Shown here piece by piece: positions 34,743 through 43,292 of a DNA stretch of 64,000 bases. Source of the stretch: Candidatus Obscuribacterales bacterium (GTDB lineage Bacteria > Cyanobacteriota > Vampirovibrionia > Obscuribacterales > Obscuribacteraceae); NCBI GenBank assembly GCA_019637435.1, contig JAHBVO010000002.1:124001-188000 (forward strand), read 5' to 3'. The notes beneath the pieces are model-generated. The model searched no databases. It had not been told where the DNA came from and worked only from the letters and a program-made list of their open reading frames with translations. The number at the start of each line of letters is the position of its first letter. The first letter of the stretch is position 1. Made by a program: the position numbers and the translations under genes.

Positions 34743-35444
34743 TTAAACCGTGCAGACCTTGTCGCCACCGCGCTGCATCGCCAGTTCTAGAGCGCGAACC
34801 GACTTTTCGATTAATTCGTCATGCTCACGTGCGTGCGCCGGAAACGCTGCCAGACCGACTGATGCGGTTACGCGAAGGTTGTGCCAGTTGTGTGTGATCG
34901 ATTGATTTCCGATACGTTGTCTGATTCTTTCGGCAACAATTGAGGCGCCAGAGGCGTTTGTTTCCGGGAAGATAATCGCAAATTCTTCAGCACTGTAGCG
35001 CGCCGGGATGTCCACGTCGCGAATGGCGCCGCGCAGAACGTTGCCCATGACTTTCAGCACCGCGTCCGAGGTGAGCGCTCCATACTGTCTGACGACGTCT
35101 TTGAAACCGTCGATTGCCACCATGCAAAGCGCGACAGGGCGCTTGTACCGCTTGGCGCGTTTGAGTTCATCCTTGATCTCTTTATAAAAAGTGCGCGAGT
35201 TGTAGAGCTCGGTGAGGGTGTCGAGAAGCGCGAGGCGCTCGATTTCTTCGCCTTTTACCGCAGCCAGGCTCTGCTCCGTGCTTGTCAGAAGCGAGCGCTG
35301 TTCGAGCTCCTTGACTCTTTCGATAACCTGGCTGTCCATGAAGGAACGGGCGCCGGATTGCTTTGCCCGGTTTGGATTGTCGAGAACCCGACAAAACATG
35401 CACGTTCTACCGCTACAAATGTGATCCGTTCGTCCTACGCTCAT
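34743..35444 (-). CDS. GGDEF-domain protein with altered signature (SAEEF)
   Basis: A 233-residue protein with a Cys-containing N-terminus, a helical segment (IERVKELEQRSLLTSTEQSL), and a GGDEF fold from about residue 70. The signature is RYSAEEFAIIFPE, so the two glycines needed for GTP positioning are Ser-Ala, while the I-site RDVD is kept exactly five residues before. That combination suggests a c-di-GMP-binding receptor or regulator and not a cyclase. It is paralogous to the degenerate GGDEF protein at 21727-22443. AAGG lies about 9 bases before ATG 35444. Confidence 0.8.
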   Translation of the reverse strand: MSVGRTDHICSGRTCMFCRVLDNPNRAKQSGARSFMDSQVIERVKELEQRSLLTSTEQSLAAVKGEEIERLALLDTLTELYNSRTFYKEIKDELKRAKRYKRPVALCMVAIDGFKDVVRQYGALTSDAVLKVMGNVLRGAIRDVDIPARYSAEEFAIIFPETNASGASIVAERIRQRIGNQSITHNWHNLRVTASVGLAAFPAHAREHDELIEKSVRALELAMQRGGDKVCTV

Positions 35445-35600
35445 GAACTCGACCTTCTTACAAATGGTGCCGAAGCTTAGCTACTATACATGGGATTCTT
35501 GCCCCAATTCCCTCCAGGTGAAACCTGGATGTACGGCATACAAGTATAGATTAAATAAGTGAACCACACTATATCTGGTTTTCAACAGGCGAATATTTCT

Positions 35601-37004
35601 TTATTGGCGAGCGTATGTCTGCATATTTCTCAGACGCCCACCTTCGACTATGCTCTCTCCGTCGACAAAAACAGCCTCGACTCTGGTTGGAAATCGAATG
35701 AGCGTATCGGCCGGGTCCGCGAACTGCTCGGCAAACCTTGCGGCCACCTCAGGTACGAATTCGGCAGCTTGCGGTGCGATTTTAAAAACAGCGATGTCGG
35801 CCCGTTTGCCTGCTTCCAGCGACCCGATTTTGTCCGCCATGCCGATCGCTCGCGCAGAGCCCATGGTCATAGCTTCGAGCAAGTCCGGCGCGCTCAGCTT
35901 TGACTCCGGTTCTGCCGCGCGGTGGAGATTGAGCGCGAAATTCGCCTCGGCAACCAGGTCCAAACTATCGGTCGAGGGCAGACCGTCTGTGCCGAGACCG
36001 GCATTAACACCGGCTTTCAGGTAAGACGAAAAAGGGGCGCGACCATTTCTCAGTCTTGCGTTGCTGCGTGGACAGTGCGCGATTGAAACTCCTGCCGCTT
36101 TCAAGAGTTTCACATCCTCGTCATTTACGTGAATGGAATGCGCTGCCACCAGCCGGTTTGAGAGCAGTTCATGCTCCTTGAGAAACGCGACTGGTGAATG
36201 GCTTGCTTTTTTCCAATCGATGGACTTGAGCAAAGTGGCAGTGTCACGTTCGGGAATCGATGGCATTACCTTGATCAAGTAGGCATCGATTATCTCGCTT
36301 CCGCCTTGCAGCCAACCGCACTCCTCCGGCGATTCCGCGAGGTGCGAAAGAAGGGGGAGTTGTCGTGTTTCGGCCCACTTCTTTGCTTCTCTGAAGAGTG
36401 GCGGGCACACCGTATATGGTGCGTGAGGGGAGCAAGTGAGAACGACTCGCCCCTCGGCTATCGCGTTTTTCAGTTCGGCAGACCCTTCGTTCTCCAGCTT
36501 GGCAAGGCGCTCCAGCCAGTTTTTCCAGGGAAGCTCGAACCTGTTTTTGTCCAGACCGAACAATTCGAGACCGACCACGCCCTTCAAGCCTGCGTGGGAA
36601 ATGGCTTCGGCGCTCTGTCCTGAGTAGGAGCTGTCGACGATCATCGTGGTACCGGCAAGAGCGTTCAGACGCGCTCCGTAAAGGGCGGATTCGAAGAAGT
36701 CTATGGGCTGCCACTTCGAAACCGATTTCATGAGCGAGGGGATCCAGTCAAAAAGAGATGCGCTGGTATCCAGTGGACCAAGAGCCGTGTAATCCAGGTG
36801 ACTGTGCAGGTTTATTAGCCCTGGTGTGACGATCGCCTCGCCGTAATCCAGATGTTCCAAATCTCTGTGAGCGCTAAGAATGGCATCGCGAGTGCCTACC
36901 GCCTCGATGCGCCCGTTTCTGATCACAATTGCCCCTTGCAACACTGGCGTGCCAACCACCGGATAGATCCATTTAGAGGTAATAACTAACCCGGAATTTT
37001 TCAC
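35601..37004 (-). CDS. Amidohydrolase (TRZ/ATZ family, purine/S-adenosyl deaminase-like)
   Basis: A 467-residue metal-dependent hydrolase. Landmarks: TPGLINLHSHLD (metal-binding HxH near 67-69), SPHAPYTVCPPLF, LLSHLAESPEE (third His), AAHSIHVNDEDVKLL (fourth His), IAHCPRSNARLRNG and AGLGTDGLPSTDSLDL (metal Asp). The C-terminal GSLEAGKRADIAVF restores the beta-sandwich. This pattern fits the S-adenosylhomocysteine/methylthioadenosine/aminodeoxyfutalosine deaminase group within the cytosine-deaminase-like superfamily. The substrate cannot be fixed from sequence alone. The gene stands alone. Confidence 0.85.
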   Translation of the reverse strand: MKNSGLVITSKWIYPVVGTPVLQGAIVIRNGRIEAVGTRDAILSAHRDLEHLDYGEAIVTPGLINLHSHLDYTALGPLDTSASLFDWIPSLMKSVSKWQPIDFFESALYGARLNALAGTTMIVDSSYSGQSAEAISHAGLKGVVGLELFGLDKNRFELPWKNWLERLAKLENEGSAELKNAIAEGRVVLTCSPHAPYTVCPPLFREAKKWAETRQLPLLSHLAESPEECGWLQGGSEIIDAYLIKVMPSIPERDTATLLKSIDWKKASHSPVAFLKEHELLSNRLVAAHSIHVNDEDVKLLKAAGVSIAHCPRSNARLRNGRAPFSSYLKAGVNAGLGTDGLPSTDSLDLVAEANFALNLHRAAEPESKLSAPDLLEAMTMGSARAIGMADKIGSLEAGKRADIAVFKIAPQAAEFVPEVAARFAEQFADPADTLIRFPTRVEAVFVDGESIVEGGRLRNMQTYARQ

Positions 37005-37242
37005 GATGTCCTCGGAGAGTTTCTAAAGTAGTCTGGCAAGTTTCGAGTGCTGGAGCGCGGAGTGGAAGGTCGACGCTTTCAACATCTTGGCAGAAAGTCG
37101 CTGTCAAGCTGTGGTAGAATCAAGAACTCCAGAATACCGTCAGCCTGGTGCGAAGCAAATGCTTCTGTCGCTCGGGCTCAGGTCTTTACATGAGATGGTT
37201 TGACTCGGTTTAAATAATACGAGTTTCATATTGGGAACGCAC

Positions 37243-37788
37243 GTGCGAATAGACATAGACGAATTAAATTCATTGCCGTCGAAGCGCACTCGCATTGATT
37301 TCAATGAGAAGCTCGAGATCGAAAACGTCGTGAAACCGGTTGTAGGCGAAATCTACATTCAGGCTAGCGGCGGTGGCGTTCTGATAAACGGGCATGTGCA
37401 AACATTGCTCAAGCTCAATTGTCACGTTTGTTTGCGACCGTTTTTTCAAAGTCTGAATGTAGAGATTGATGAGCAGCTCTCGGCTCGTGCGGATGAGGAT
37501 GACTCACCGCGCGAAAGAGAACTAACTCGGGATGACTTCTATGAGGTGATTCCGGCCGATGGTCTTATTGACATCAGCGATATTGTGTATCAAGCTGTTA
37601 CGTTGGCGTCGCCAGTTTTTTGTCGATGCGGCGACGATTGTCCCGGTCCGCCGAAGCCCGAAAAGGCTCTGGCAGCGGGCAATTCGAGCGCCACTGGTTC
37701 GGACTCCAGAGACGACTCCCGGATCGATCCGAGATGGGAGAACTTAAAGACTCTGTTTTCTAAACAAGAATCTGGAGAGAATTCGTAG
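37243..37788 (+). CDS. yceD: YceD/DUF177 family protein
   Basis: A 181-residue protein. The GTG at 37243 has GGGA just upstream; a TTG at 37231 is an alternative. It shows the DUF177 layout: beta-rich N-terminal half (EIYIQASGGGVLINGHVQT), the CHVCLRPF motif, an acidic stretch, and GLIDISDIVYQAVTLASP leading to a second Cys cluster (CRCGDDCPG). The C-terminal DPRWENLKTL is typical. The gene family nearly always precedes rpmF and is implicated in 23S rRNA processing. Here rpmF follows after 36 bases, supporting the call. Confidence 0.92.
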   Translation: MRIDIDELNSLPSKRTRIDFNEKLEIENVVKPVVGEIYIQASGGGVLINGHVQTLLKLNCHVCLRPFFQSLNVEIDEQLSARADEDDSPRERELTRDDFYEVIPADGLIDISDIVYQAVTLASPVFCRCGDDCPGPPKPEKALAAGNSSATGSDSRDDSRIDPRWENLKTLFSKQESGENS

Positions 37789-37824
37789 ATAATAAGCAGT
37801 TCCAAGATATTAGGAATTTTTCTC

Positions 37825-38010
37825 ATGGCTCAACCAAAGAAAAAGACATCACATCAGAAGCAGCACCAGCGCCGCGCGCACTGGAAAGCTCTCGCTACCA
37901 ATCTGACGCGCTGCCTGCAGTGCGGAGCCAAAGCAAGACCACACACAATGTGTTCGGAATGCGGATACTACCGCGGCCGTCCTGCTTTCCGTAGCGAACA
38001 GATCGTTTAG
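37825..38010 (+). CDS. rpmF: 50S ribosomal protein L32
   Basis: A 61-residue L32 with the Lys/His-rich N-terminus (MAQPKKKTSHQKQHQRRAHW) and the zinc-binding form CLQCGAKARPHTMCSECGYY (four Cys), which marks the C+ paralogue. AGGA precedes the ATG. It lies between yceD and the plsX-fabHD lipid genes, the order seen across many bacterial phyla, linking ribosome and membrane synthesis. Confidence 0.97.
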   Translation: MAQPKKKTSHQKQHQRRAHWKALATNLTRCLQCGAKARPHTMCSECGYYRGRPAFRSEQIV

Positions 38011-38027
38011 ATCGTTCACTCGGGTGT

Positions 38028-38050
38028 AGTCGTTTTAAACGACTGGGTTT
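38028..38050 (+). terminator. Hairpin between rpmF and plsX (terminator or attenuator)
   Basis: An 8-bp inverted repeat AGTCGTTT/AAACGACT (38028-38044) separated by one T, so about 6-7 bp can pair. It is followed by GGGTTTTT. Probably partial termination after rpmF. Confidence 0.5.
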
Positions 38051-38080
38051 TTGGTTTACAGGGCGGAGCGTGAGTCAAGG

Positions 38081-39121
38081 ATGATTCGGATATCCATAGA
38101 CGCCATGGGTGGTGACCATGCCCCCAGAGAGGTCGTCCATGGTGCGGTACTTGCTGCGCTTGAATACAAGCTGGCGATTTTACTTGTCGGTCCTGAGGAT
38201 GTACTCAGGGCGGAACTCAATCGCCCTGTCATAAAGCAGCTTCTCGGCGGCAAGGACCCCGAGGCACACAATATTTCCATAGTCCACGCTTCTGAAGTCG
38301 TTCAGATGGGTGAGAAGCCGGGCTGGTCGGTAGTTAAAAAGAAAGACTCATCTATTGTCGTCGCGACCAAGCTAGTTCGCGAGGGCAAAGCCGACGGCAT
38401 CGTTTCAGCGGGCTCGACCGGAGCGGCCGCTGTAGCTGCGCAAATATGCCTAGGTAAGCTCGAGCACATCGAGCGCTGCGCGATTGCCTGCACGATGCCG
38501 ACAATTCACCCGCGCCCGTGTTTCTTAATCGACGCTGGTGCGAGCGTCGCCTGGGATGCTCCTCAAATGGTGCAACTCGGTCTGATGGGAACGATTCTTG
38601 CCAAAGGTTTATATTCGATTGAAAGTCCGCGCGTTGGAATTCTGAACATAGGAACGGAAGAAACCAAGGGCACGGATGTGGTGAAGCAAGCTTACGAGCT
38701 GTTTAAGGAAAACGGCAAGATGAACTTCATCGGTTTCGTCGAAGGTCGTGACTACCCCCTCGGCAAAGTGGACGTAGTAGTCACTGATGGTTTCACCGGA
38801 AACGTTTCGCTAAAAACCGCCGAAGGCATCGCGCGTATGATGAACTTCATGCTCCGCGAGGAGCTCATGGGTTCGTTGAAAGGCCGCGTCGCTGGCGTCA
38901 TCGGAAAATCAGCGTTGAAAAACTTGAAGGCGCGGGTCGATCAGAATGAATTTGGTGGCGCGCTTCTAGTCGGCATCAAAGGTGTTTGCGTCATCGCCCA
39001 TGGTGGCTCGAAACATACGGCCGTGAAGAATGCTATTCGCGTCGCCAAAGACATGGTCGGTGCAGGTGTCGTAGACAAGATCGAGTCGGTATTGAAGACA
39101 ACCAACGGCCACTCGAACTAA
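38081..39121 (+). CDS. plsX: Phosphate acyltransferase PlsX
   Basis: A 346-residue PlsX that converts acyl-ACP to acyl-phosphate for phospholipid synthesis. The ATG at 38081 (MIRISIDAMGGDHAP) gives the canonical N-terminus; an upstream frame start at 38051 would add ten residues not seen in the family. Other landmarks are SAGSTGAAAVAA, RPCFLIDAGA, LNIGTEETKG, DVVVTDGFTGNVSLKTAEG, and the C-terminal GGALLVGIKGVCVIAHGGS. The fabH start is 10 bases past its stop, so the two are co-transcribed. Confidence 0.96.
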   Translation: MIRISIDAMGGDHAPREVVHGAVLAALEYKLAILLVGPEDVLRAELNRPVIKQLLGGKDPEAHNISIVHASEVVQMGEKPGWSVVKKKDSSIVVATKLVREGKADGIVSAGSTGAAAVAAQICLGKLEHIERCAIACTMPTIHPRPCFLIDAGASVAWDAPQMVQLGLMGTILAKGLYSIESPRVGILNIGTEETKGTDVVKQAYELFKENGKMNFIGFVEGRDYPLGKVDVVVTDGFTGNVSLKTAEGIARMMNFMLREELMGSLKGRVAGVIGKSALKNLKARVDQNEFGGALLVGIKGVCVIAHGGSKHTAVKNAIRVAKDMVGAGVVDKIESVLKTTNGHSN

Positions 39122-39131
39122 GGAGTGTGCC

Positions 39132-40199
39132 ATGAAGTTTGCTTGCGGTGCAAAGATCATAGGCGTCGGAGCCGGGCTTCCGGTTTCCGTAGTTACGAAT
39201 GAAGACTTGACTCGTCTGGTCGACACGTCTGATGAGTGGATTGAAACTCGCACAGGCATCAAAGAGCGACGCATAGTCAACGAGACCGAGAGTGCGACAG
39301 GTTTGGCAACCGAAGCTGCCAGGGATGCACTTGCCTACGCTGGTATCGAGGGCGATACCATTGAATTGGTTATCGTGGCAACATCGACGCCTGATAATCT
39401 GTATCCATCTACGGCCTGTCAGGTACAGGCTGCTATTGGAGCCTCTCGGGCTGTGGCTTTCGACATGGAAGCCGCCTGCACCGGAATTATTTATGCGCTT
39501 TCGGTTGGACAACAGTTCATCGGCAGTGGAACGTATAAACGAGTTCTCGTCATCGGAGTCGATGTCCATTCCAGGTTTTTGAACTGGGAAGATCGAAACA
39601 CTTGCATTCTGTTCGGCGACGGAGCCGGTGCCTTTGTTCTTGAAGCTACCGAGCAAAGCGATAATCAGATGCTTGGAACCTATTTGCGCGCTGATGGCAA
39701 CGGCGGACACCTGCTCTGGATTCCTAACACCGGAACTCAATATCCGCATGCCGGTACTGATGGACCGCAGCCCACGACGCGTTTCTTGCAGATGAACGGA
39801 AGGGCGATTTATGAGTTTGCGGTCAATGCCGTGCCCGAAGCTGTAAGGCAAGCGACTGCCGCTGCGGGCATTACAGTTGACGACATCGATTACATGGTGC
39901 CGCACCAGGCGAATATTCGAATTATCAAAGCTGCTGCCGACAGACTTGGAATTAAGAAAGAGCAGGTCGTAACCAATGTGGACGAGATGGGCAATACCTC
40001 TGCTGCCTCGATTCCATTGGCTTTGTGGTCGGCGATCAGGCGCGACAAAGTCAAAATTCCTTCGACAATGTGTCTGGTCGGTTTCGGCGCCGGATTGACC
40101 TGGGGATCGGCTGTGGTGAAATGGACTGCCGTCGACAAGCGCGGGGACGCTGCGTCAACGAGTGAGAAAGCCGAAAAAGCAGAAGCGAGCATTTCTTAG
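39132..40199 (+). CDS. fabH: 3-oxoacyl-ACP synthase III
   Basis: A 355-residue FabH, which condenses acetyl-CoA with malonyl-ACP to start fatty-acid synthesis. The catalytic triad is visible: Cys116 in MEAACTGIIYAL, His in MVPHQANIRI and Asn in GNTSAASIPLAL. The N-terminal DEWIETRTGIKERR substrate region is canonical. The last 25 residues (Ala/Glu/Lys-rich) extend beyond the normal end. AAGGAG precedes the ATG, directly after plsX, and fabD follows 47 bases later. Confidence 0.97.
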   Translation: MKFACGAKIIGVGAGLPVSVVTNEDLTRLVDTSDEWIETRTGIKERRIVNETESATGLATEAARDALAYAGIEGDTIELVIVATSTPDNLYPSTACQVQAAIGASRAVAFDMEAACTGIIYALSVGQQFIGSGTYKRVLVIGVDVHSRFLNWEDRNTCILFGDGAGAFVLEATEQSDNQMLGTYLRADGNGGHLLWIPNTGTQYPHAGTDGPQPTTRFLQMNGRAIYEFAVNAVPEAVRQATAAAGITVDDIDYMVPHQANIRIIKAAADRLGIKKEQVVTNVDEMGNTSAASIPLALWSAIRRDKVKIPSTMCLVGFGAGLTWGSAVVKWTAVDKRGDAASTSEKAEKAEASIS

Positions 40200-40246
40200 A
40201 TTTGTAATTTAGTTTGTGATAAGTTCAATAGATAGGAGATTGATCG

Positions 40247-41215
40247 ATGGGCAAGATAGCGTTTGTTTTTCCGGGACAGGGATCGCAGTCTCAAGGAATG
40301 GGAAAAGATCTTTACGATAGCTTTCCCGAAGCAAAAGAAACGTTTGAGTCGATTGACAAAATCGCAGGACGCGAACTCTCCAGGCTGTGTTTCGAAGGTC
40401 CGGATACGGAGCTGAAGAAGACGGTCAACACTCAACCGACGATCATGCAGGTTTCTCTGGCTGCCTGGAAGGCTTATGAGAAACTTGGCGGTCCCGCTCC
40501 GGACTTCGTTGCCGGGCACAGTCTCGGTGAGATCACAGCACTTGTGGCGGCAGGAACCTTGTCACTCGAAGATGCAGTTAAACTAATCGACAAACGCGCA
40601 CGCTTGATGGAAGAGGCACCGAAAGGCGCTATGGCTGCGGTTCTCAAAGTTGCTCCTGATGTGCTCGAGCAAGTGGTCGCTTCTGTTCGTGAAGCGCGTA
40701 AGAGTGAAGGCAAAAGTGATGATGAGGCATGCCTGGTAGTTGCGAACCTGAACACACGCGAACAGCTGGTCATATCCGGCAATCCGGATGCAGTGAGCGA
40801 GGGTGGCAAGAAGGCCAAAGAAGCAGGCGGCAAGGCGATTCCATTGCCGGTTGGTGGCGCGTTCCACTCACCACTGATGACTCAGGCTGCTCGTGAGTTC
40901 GAGACAGAGCTAAGCAAAGCGGAACTCAAAGATGCAAAATGCGAAGTAGTTCAAAATTACGACGCGAAAGGAAGTCGTTCGGCTTCCGATATCCGTGCAA
41001 AGCTCGCTAAGCAGATGGAGAGTCCGGTCCGCTGGTATGAAACCGTTGACTACATGGTGGCAAACGGAGTTGATACTTTTGTCGAAATAGGACCTGGAGC
41101 CGTTCTCGCCGGTTTGGTCAAAAAGATCAACGCTGACGTGAAGGTGGTCAACATCAACGATACTGAGAGTTTGAAGGCTGCAATCGATAGCCTGAAGCAC
41201 CCGGTCGCCAAGTAA
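40247..41215 (+). CDS. fabD: Malonyl-CoA:ACP transacylase
   Basis: A 322-residue FabD, which loads malonyl groups on acyl carrier protein. FVFPGQGSQSQGMG at the N-terminus, the nucleophile Ser92 in GHSLGE, the catalytic His in VGGAFHSPLM and the final VEIGPGAVLAGL are all present. TAGGAGA precedes the ATG. It follows plsX and fabH, but the usual fabG and acpP do not follow; instead a TPR-like gene begins 45 bases downstream. Confidence 0.97.
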   Translation: MGKIAFVFPGQGSQSQGMGKDLYDSFPEAKETFESIDKIAGRELSRLCFEGPDTELKKTVNTQPTIMQVSLAAWKAYEKLGGPAPDFVAGHSLGEITALVAAGTLSLEDAVKLIDKRARLMEEAPKGAMAAVLKVAPDVLEQVVASVREARKSEGKSDDEACLVVANLNTREQLVISGNPDAVSEGGKKAKEAGGKAIPLPVGGAFHSPLMTQAAREFETELSKAELKDAKCEVVQNYDAKGSRSASDIRAKLAKQMESPVRWYETVDYMVANGVDTFVEIGPGAVLAGLVKKINADVKVVNINDTESLKAAIDSLKHPVAK

Positions 41216-41260
41216 AATTGGTGGTCCTTTGATCGGTCGCCAGGCGACCAGGAGAAGCCC

Positions 41261-41962
41261 ATGCCTAAATCCAAACGCGAGCCGCTATCGCTGACGACTC
41301 CGGCACAGTATGAAGGCAAGGAGGGACCATACTGGCTAAATCAGGCTCGAAAACTCTCCGCCAGCGGCGAGTTTGATAAAGCCGGCGCTATGTACGAATT
41401 GGCTCTGGAGTGGGCTTCTACGAATGACCCATTTGAGCCGGACCGTGACGCCGAATTTTCAAAATCTGTTTTAAACGCGTACGTTAATTTCCTTGAAAAT
41501 CACGGACTTCGAGAGGAAAGCGTAAAATTTCACAGAAGTCTTGTCGAGGAGTGGGAGCAGGCTTACCTGCTGCTTGTCGATCTGGCGAAAGCGTCCCGCG
41601 TTTACGATGAGATGGTCGCCGATCTGGGTTTTGAAGCGTTTCCGGTTCTGATCGAAAATCTGGCCTCCAGTGTGTCCGAAGAGAATCGCGAGTTGCGAAG
41701 TTCGATCCTCAACCTTGCCGGATTGCATCTGGTAAGCATGTCCGGTCTGGTCGAAAAAATTGGTTTGATCGCAAAGCGTCTTGACCTTAAGAACCCTCAG
41801 CATGCCATTCTTCGTAATCGAGTCGAAAAATTGATCAAGCTTGCCGAAAACAATTCGAATTCGTTCAACGAGGAAACTTTTGCTAATCACGACCAGCTTG
41901 ATAGCATGCTCAGCCAGCTCGCTGAGGAGCAATTGTTTCAGTTACGGAAGCTCTTGAGATAA
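41261..41962 (+). CDS. TPR-like helical protein, unknown function
   Basis: A 233-residue soluble, all-helical protein. One recognisable TPR-like unit (YWLNQARKLSASGEFDKAGAMYELAL) lies at about residues 24-50, followed by further helices of mixed character. AGGAG precedes ATG 41261. It lies 45 bases after fabD on the same strand and probably belongs to that transcript, but nothing in it suggests a lipid function. There is no signal peptide or membrane helix. Confidence 0.7.
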   Translation: MPKSKREPLSLTTPAQYEGKEGPYWLNQARKLSASGEFDKAGAMYELALEWASTNDPFEPDRDAEFSKSVLNAYVNFLENHGLREESVKFHRSLVEEWEQAYLLLVDLAKASRVYDEMVADLGFEAFPVLIENLASSVSEENRELRSSILNLAGLHLVSMSGLVEKIGLIAKRLDLKNPQHAILRNRVEKLIKLAENNSNSFNEETFANHDQLDSMLSQLAEEQLFQLRKLLR

Positions 41963-42279
41963 GATGTGATACTACATGCGGTTTTGTCGGTTAAGGAGTC
42001 AAGTCTCCGTTGCCGGCTGTAAATCTTTGTAAGCCTGTTACAGTGGGAGTTTTCACGCTCTGAGAAATGTTGCGCTTATGTGACGCTACATTTCTCGGAA
42101 TGAGCATGGCGGTTTTCGTTACAATCGTTCTATGGCAAGACTGGCTTCTAGATTGGCGTTTCATGTTTGAGTTGTAAACATTAATGACTTGCCAGCAAAG
42201 CAGGTTCTGCTAAGGTGGGCTTAATCAACAGCGCAGCTCGAACATTAGCTTCGTTCGAAACGCGCTAATGGAGGCGTCC
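41963..42279. other. Leader region with long inverted repeat and a 36-codon hydrophobic frame
   Basis: 317 bases upstream of the HAD gene. GAGAAATGT (42062-42070) pairs with ACATTTCTC (42088-42096). An ATG inside the left arm opens a 36-codon frame, 42067-42177, whose product would have a hydrophobic middle (AVFVTIVLW) and Trp-rich end. Its ribosome site is poor, so I do not call it as a gene. Confidence 0.35.
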
Positions 42280-43218
42280 ATGCAAAACCTGAATTTTAAA
42301 ACCGAAGATATCAACTCGAATATAAACAACTTATCCTCACAAAAAATAGCGAAGACCAAATTAGTAATCACCGATGTAGACGGCACTATGGCTTCGTTTT
42401 GGGACTACTTCGTCCCCGCCATCCGCGATTTCATGCGCGAGATGAGCGGTCGCTCCAAGAAGTCTTTGCACGAACTGGCTCAAGATATCGGGCATGTGAT
42501 CGAGCGTCGCGGCACCCACGAATACCCCTGGCTGCTGGAAGAGACTGAGTTCGCCTGGAGTTATTATGTCGATGAGCCGGAGGAGTTTATCGAGAGTTTT
42601 GTTAAACCATTCTGGCAAGCGGTTGATGAGAACCGGGCGAAGTACCTGCGTCCCTATCCTGAAGTGCTCGAGACGCTTGCAGAGCTTAAGTCGCGAGATA
42701 TCAAAGTTGTCGCCCTGAGCGACGCGCCGGAATACATGGCAAGGGTTCGTAACAAACAAATTTTCGATGGTCTTCTAGATGCAGTTTATTCACTTGAAAC
42801 AAAAGAGCCTGATGAAGGCGATATCTATCAGCCAATTGAGTTCACTCACGGCAGAGCCCGCGTCAAGCAGCTTCGCGCCGACACCGCCGATCTCACGACA
42901 CCGTTGCATATCTTGCCTCAGTCATACGAAAAACCGTGCACTCATGGAATCGATCGAGTACTTGCAGACTTCGACGTCTATCCGGCTGAGGTCGTATTCA
43001 TAGGCGATAGCCTCAACAAAGATGGGCTGGTCGCTGCGTCTCGCGGGATGCGTTTTGTCTGGGCGCACTACGGGATATCTTTGCCGGCTGAATATGAAGA
43101 GCTGGTTAATCATTCGTTGAAGCCCGTCGGCATAACTCCTATCCAACAGCGAAGAATGCCTCAGCACCTGATCTCGGCGGTAGCAGCGCGCTACGACGAA
43201 TTGCTCAACATCGTTTAA
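42280..43218 (+). CDS. HAD-superfamily hydrolase (phosphatase-like)
   Basis: A 312-residue HAD hydrolase. ATG 42280 is preferred because GGAGG lies five bases upstream and itself begins within the alternative ATG at 42268. Motif I is VITDVDGT (nucleophile Asp near residue 33), motif II is VVALSDAPEYM, and motif III/IV is VVFIGDSLNKDGLVAA with the paired acidic residues. The cap between them is large and helical (with a WSYYVDEPEEF segment). It probably hydrolyses a small phosphate ester; the substrate is unknown. Confidence 0.85.
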   Translation: MQNLNFKTEDINSNINNLSSQKIAKTKLVITDVDGTMASFWDYFVPAIRDFMREMSGRSKKSLHELAQDIGHVIERRGTHEYPWLLEETEFAWSYYVDEPEEFIESFVKPFWQAVDENRAKYLRPYPEVLETLAELKSRDIKVVALSDAPEYMARVRNKQIFDGLLDAVYSLETKEPDEGDIYQPIEFTHGRARVKQLRADTADLTTPLHILPQSYEKPCTHGIDRVLADFDVYPAEVVFIGDSLNKDGLVAASRGMRFVWAHYGISLPAEYEELVNHSLKPVGITPIQQRRMPQHLISAVAARYDELLNIV

Positions 43219-43235
43219 TTCACTTAAAAGTCGAT

Positions 43236-43281
43236 CGTGCGGCAGTTTATGTCAAAATTATGCGATGTAGTCCGCCGCACG
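43236..43281. repeat. Inverted repeat CGTGCGGC / GCCGCACG
   Basis: Eight perfect base pairs (43236-43243 with 43274-43281) around a 30-base spacer, between the HAD gene and the repeat-protein gene. It is a weak terminator candidate or a protein-binding site. Confidence 0.4.
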
Positions 43282-43292
43282 GTTTCTAGACG

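Noticed and set aside
35513..35529. TCCAGGT-GAA-ACCTGGA hairpin after the amidohydrolase gene as a terminator
   Set aside because: The stem is perfect but no T-run follows on the minus strand, so I cannot support it as a terminator.
39033..39905. 290-codon frame opposite fabH
   Set aside because: It lies entirely opposite the plsX end and fabH and shows no family motif.
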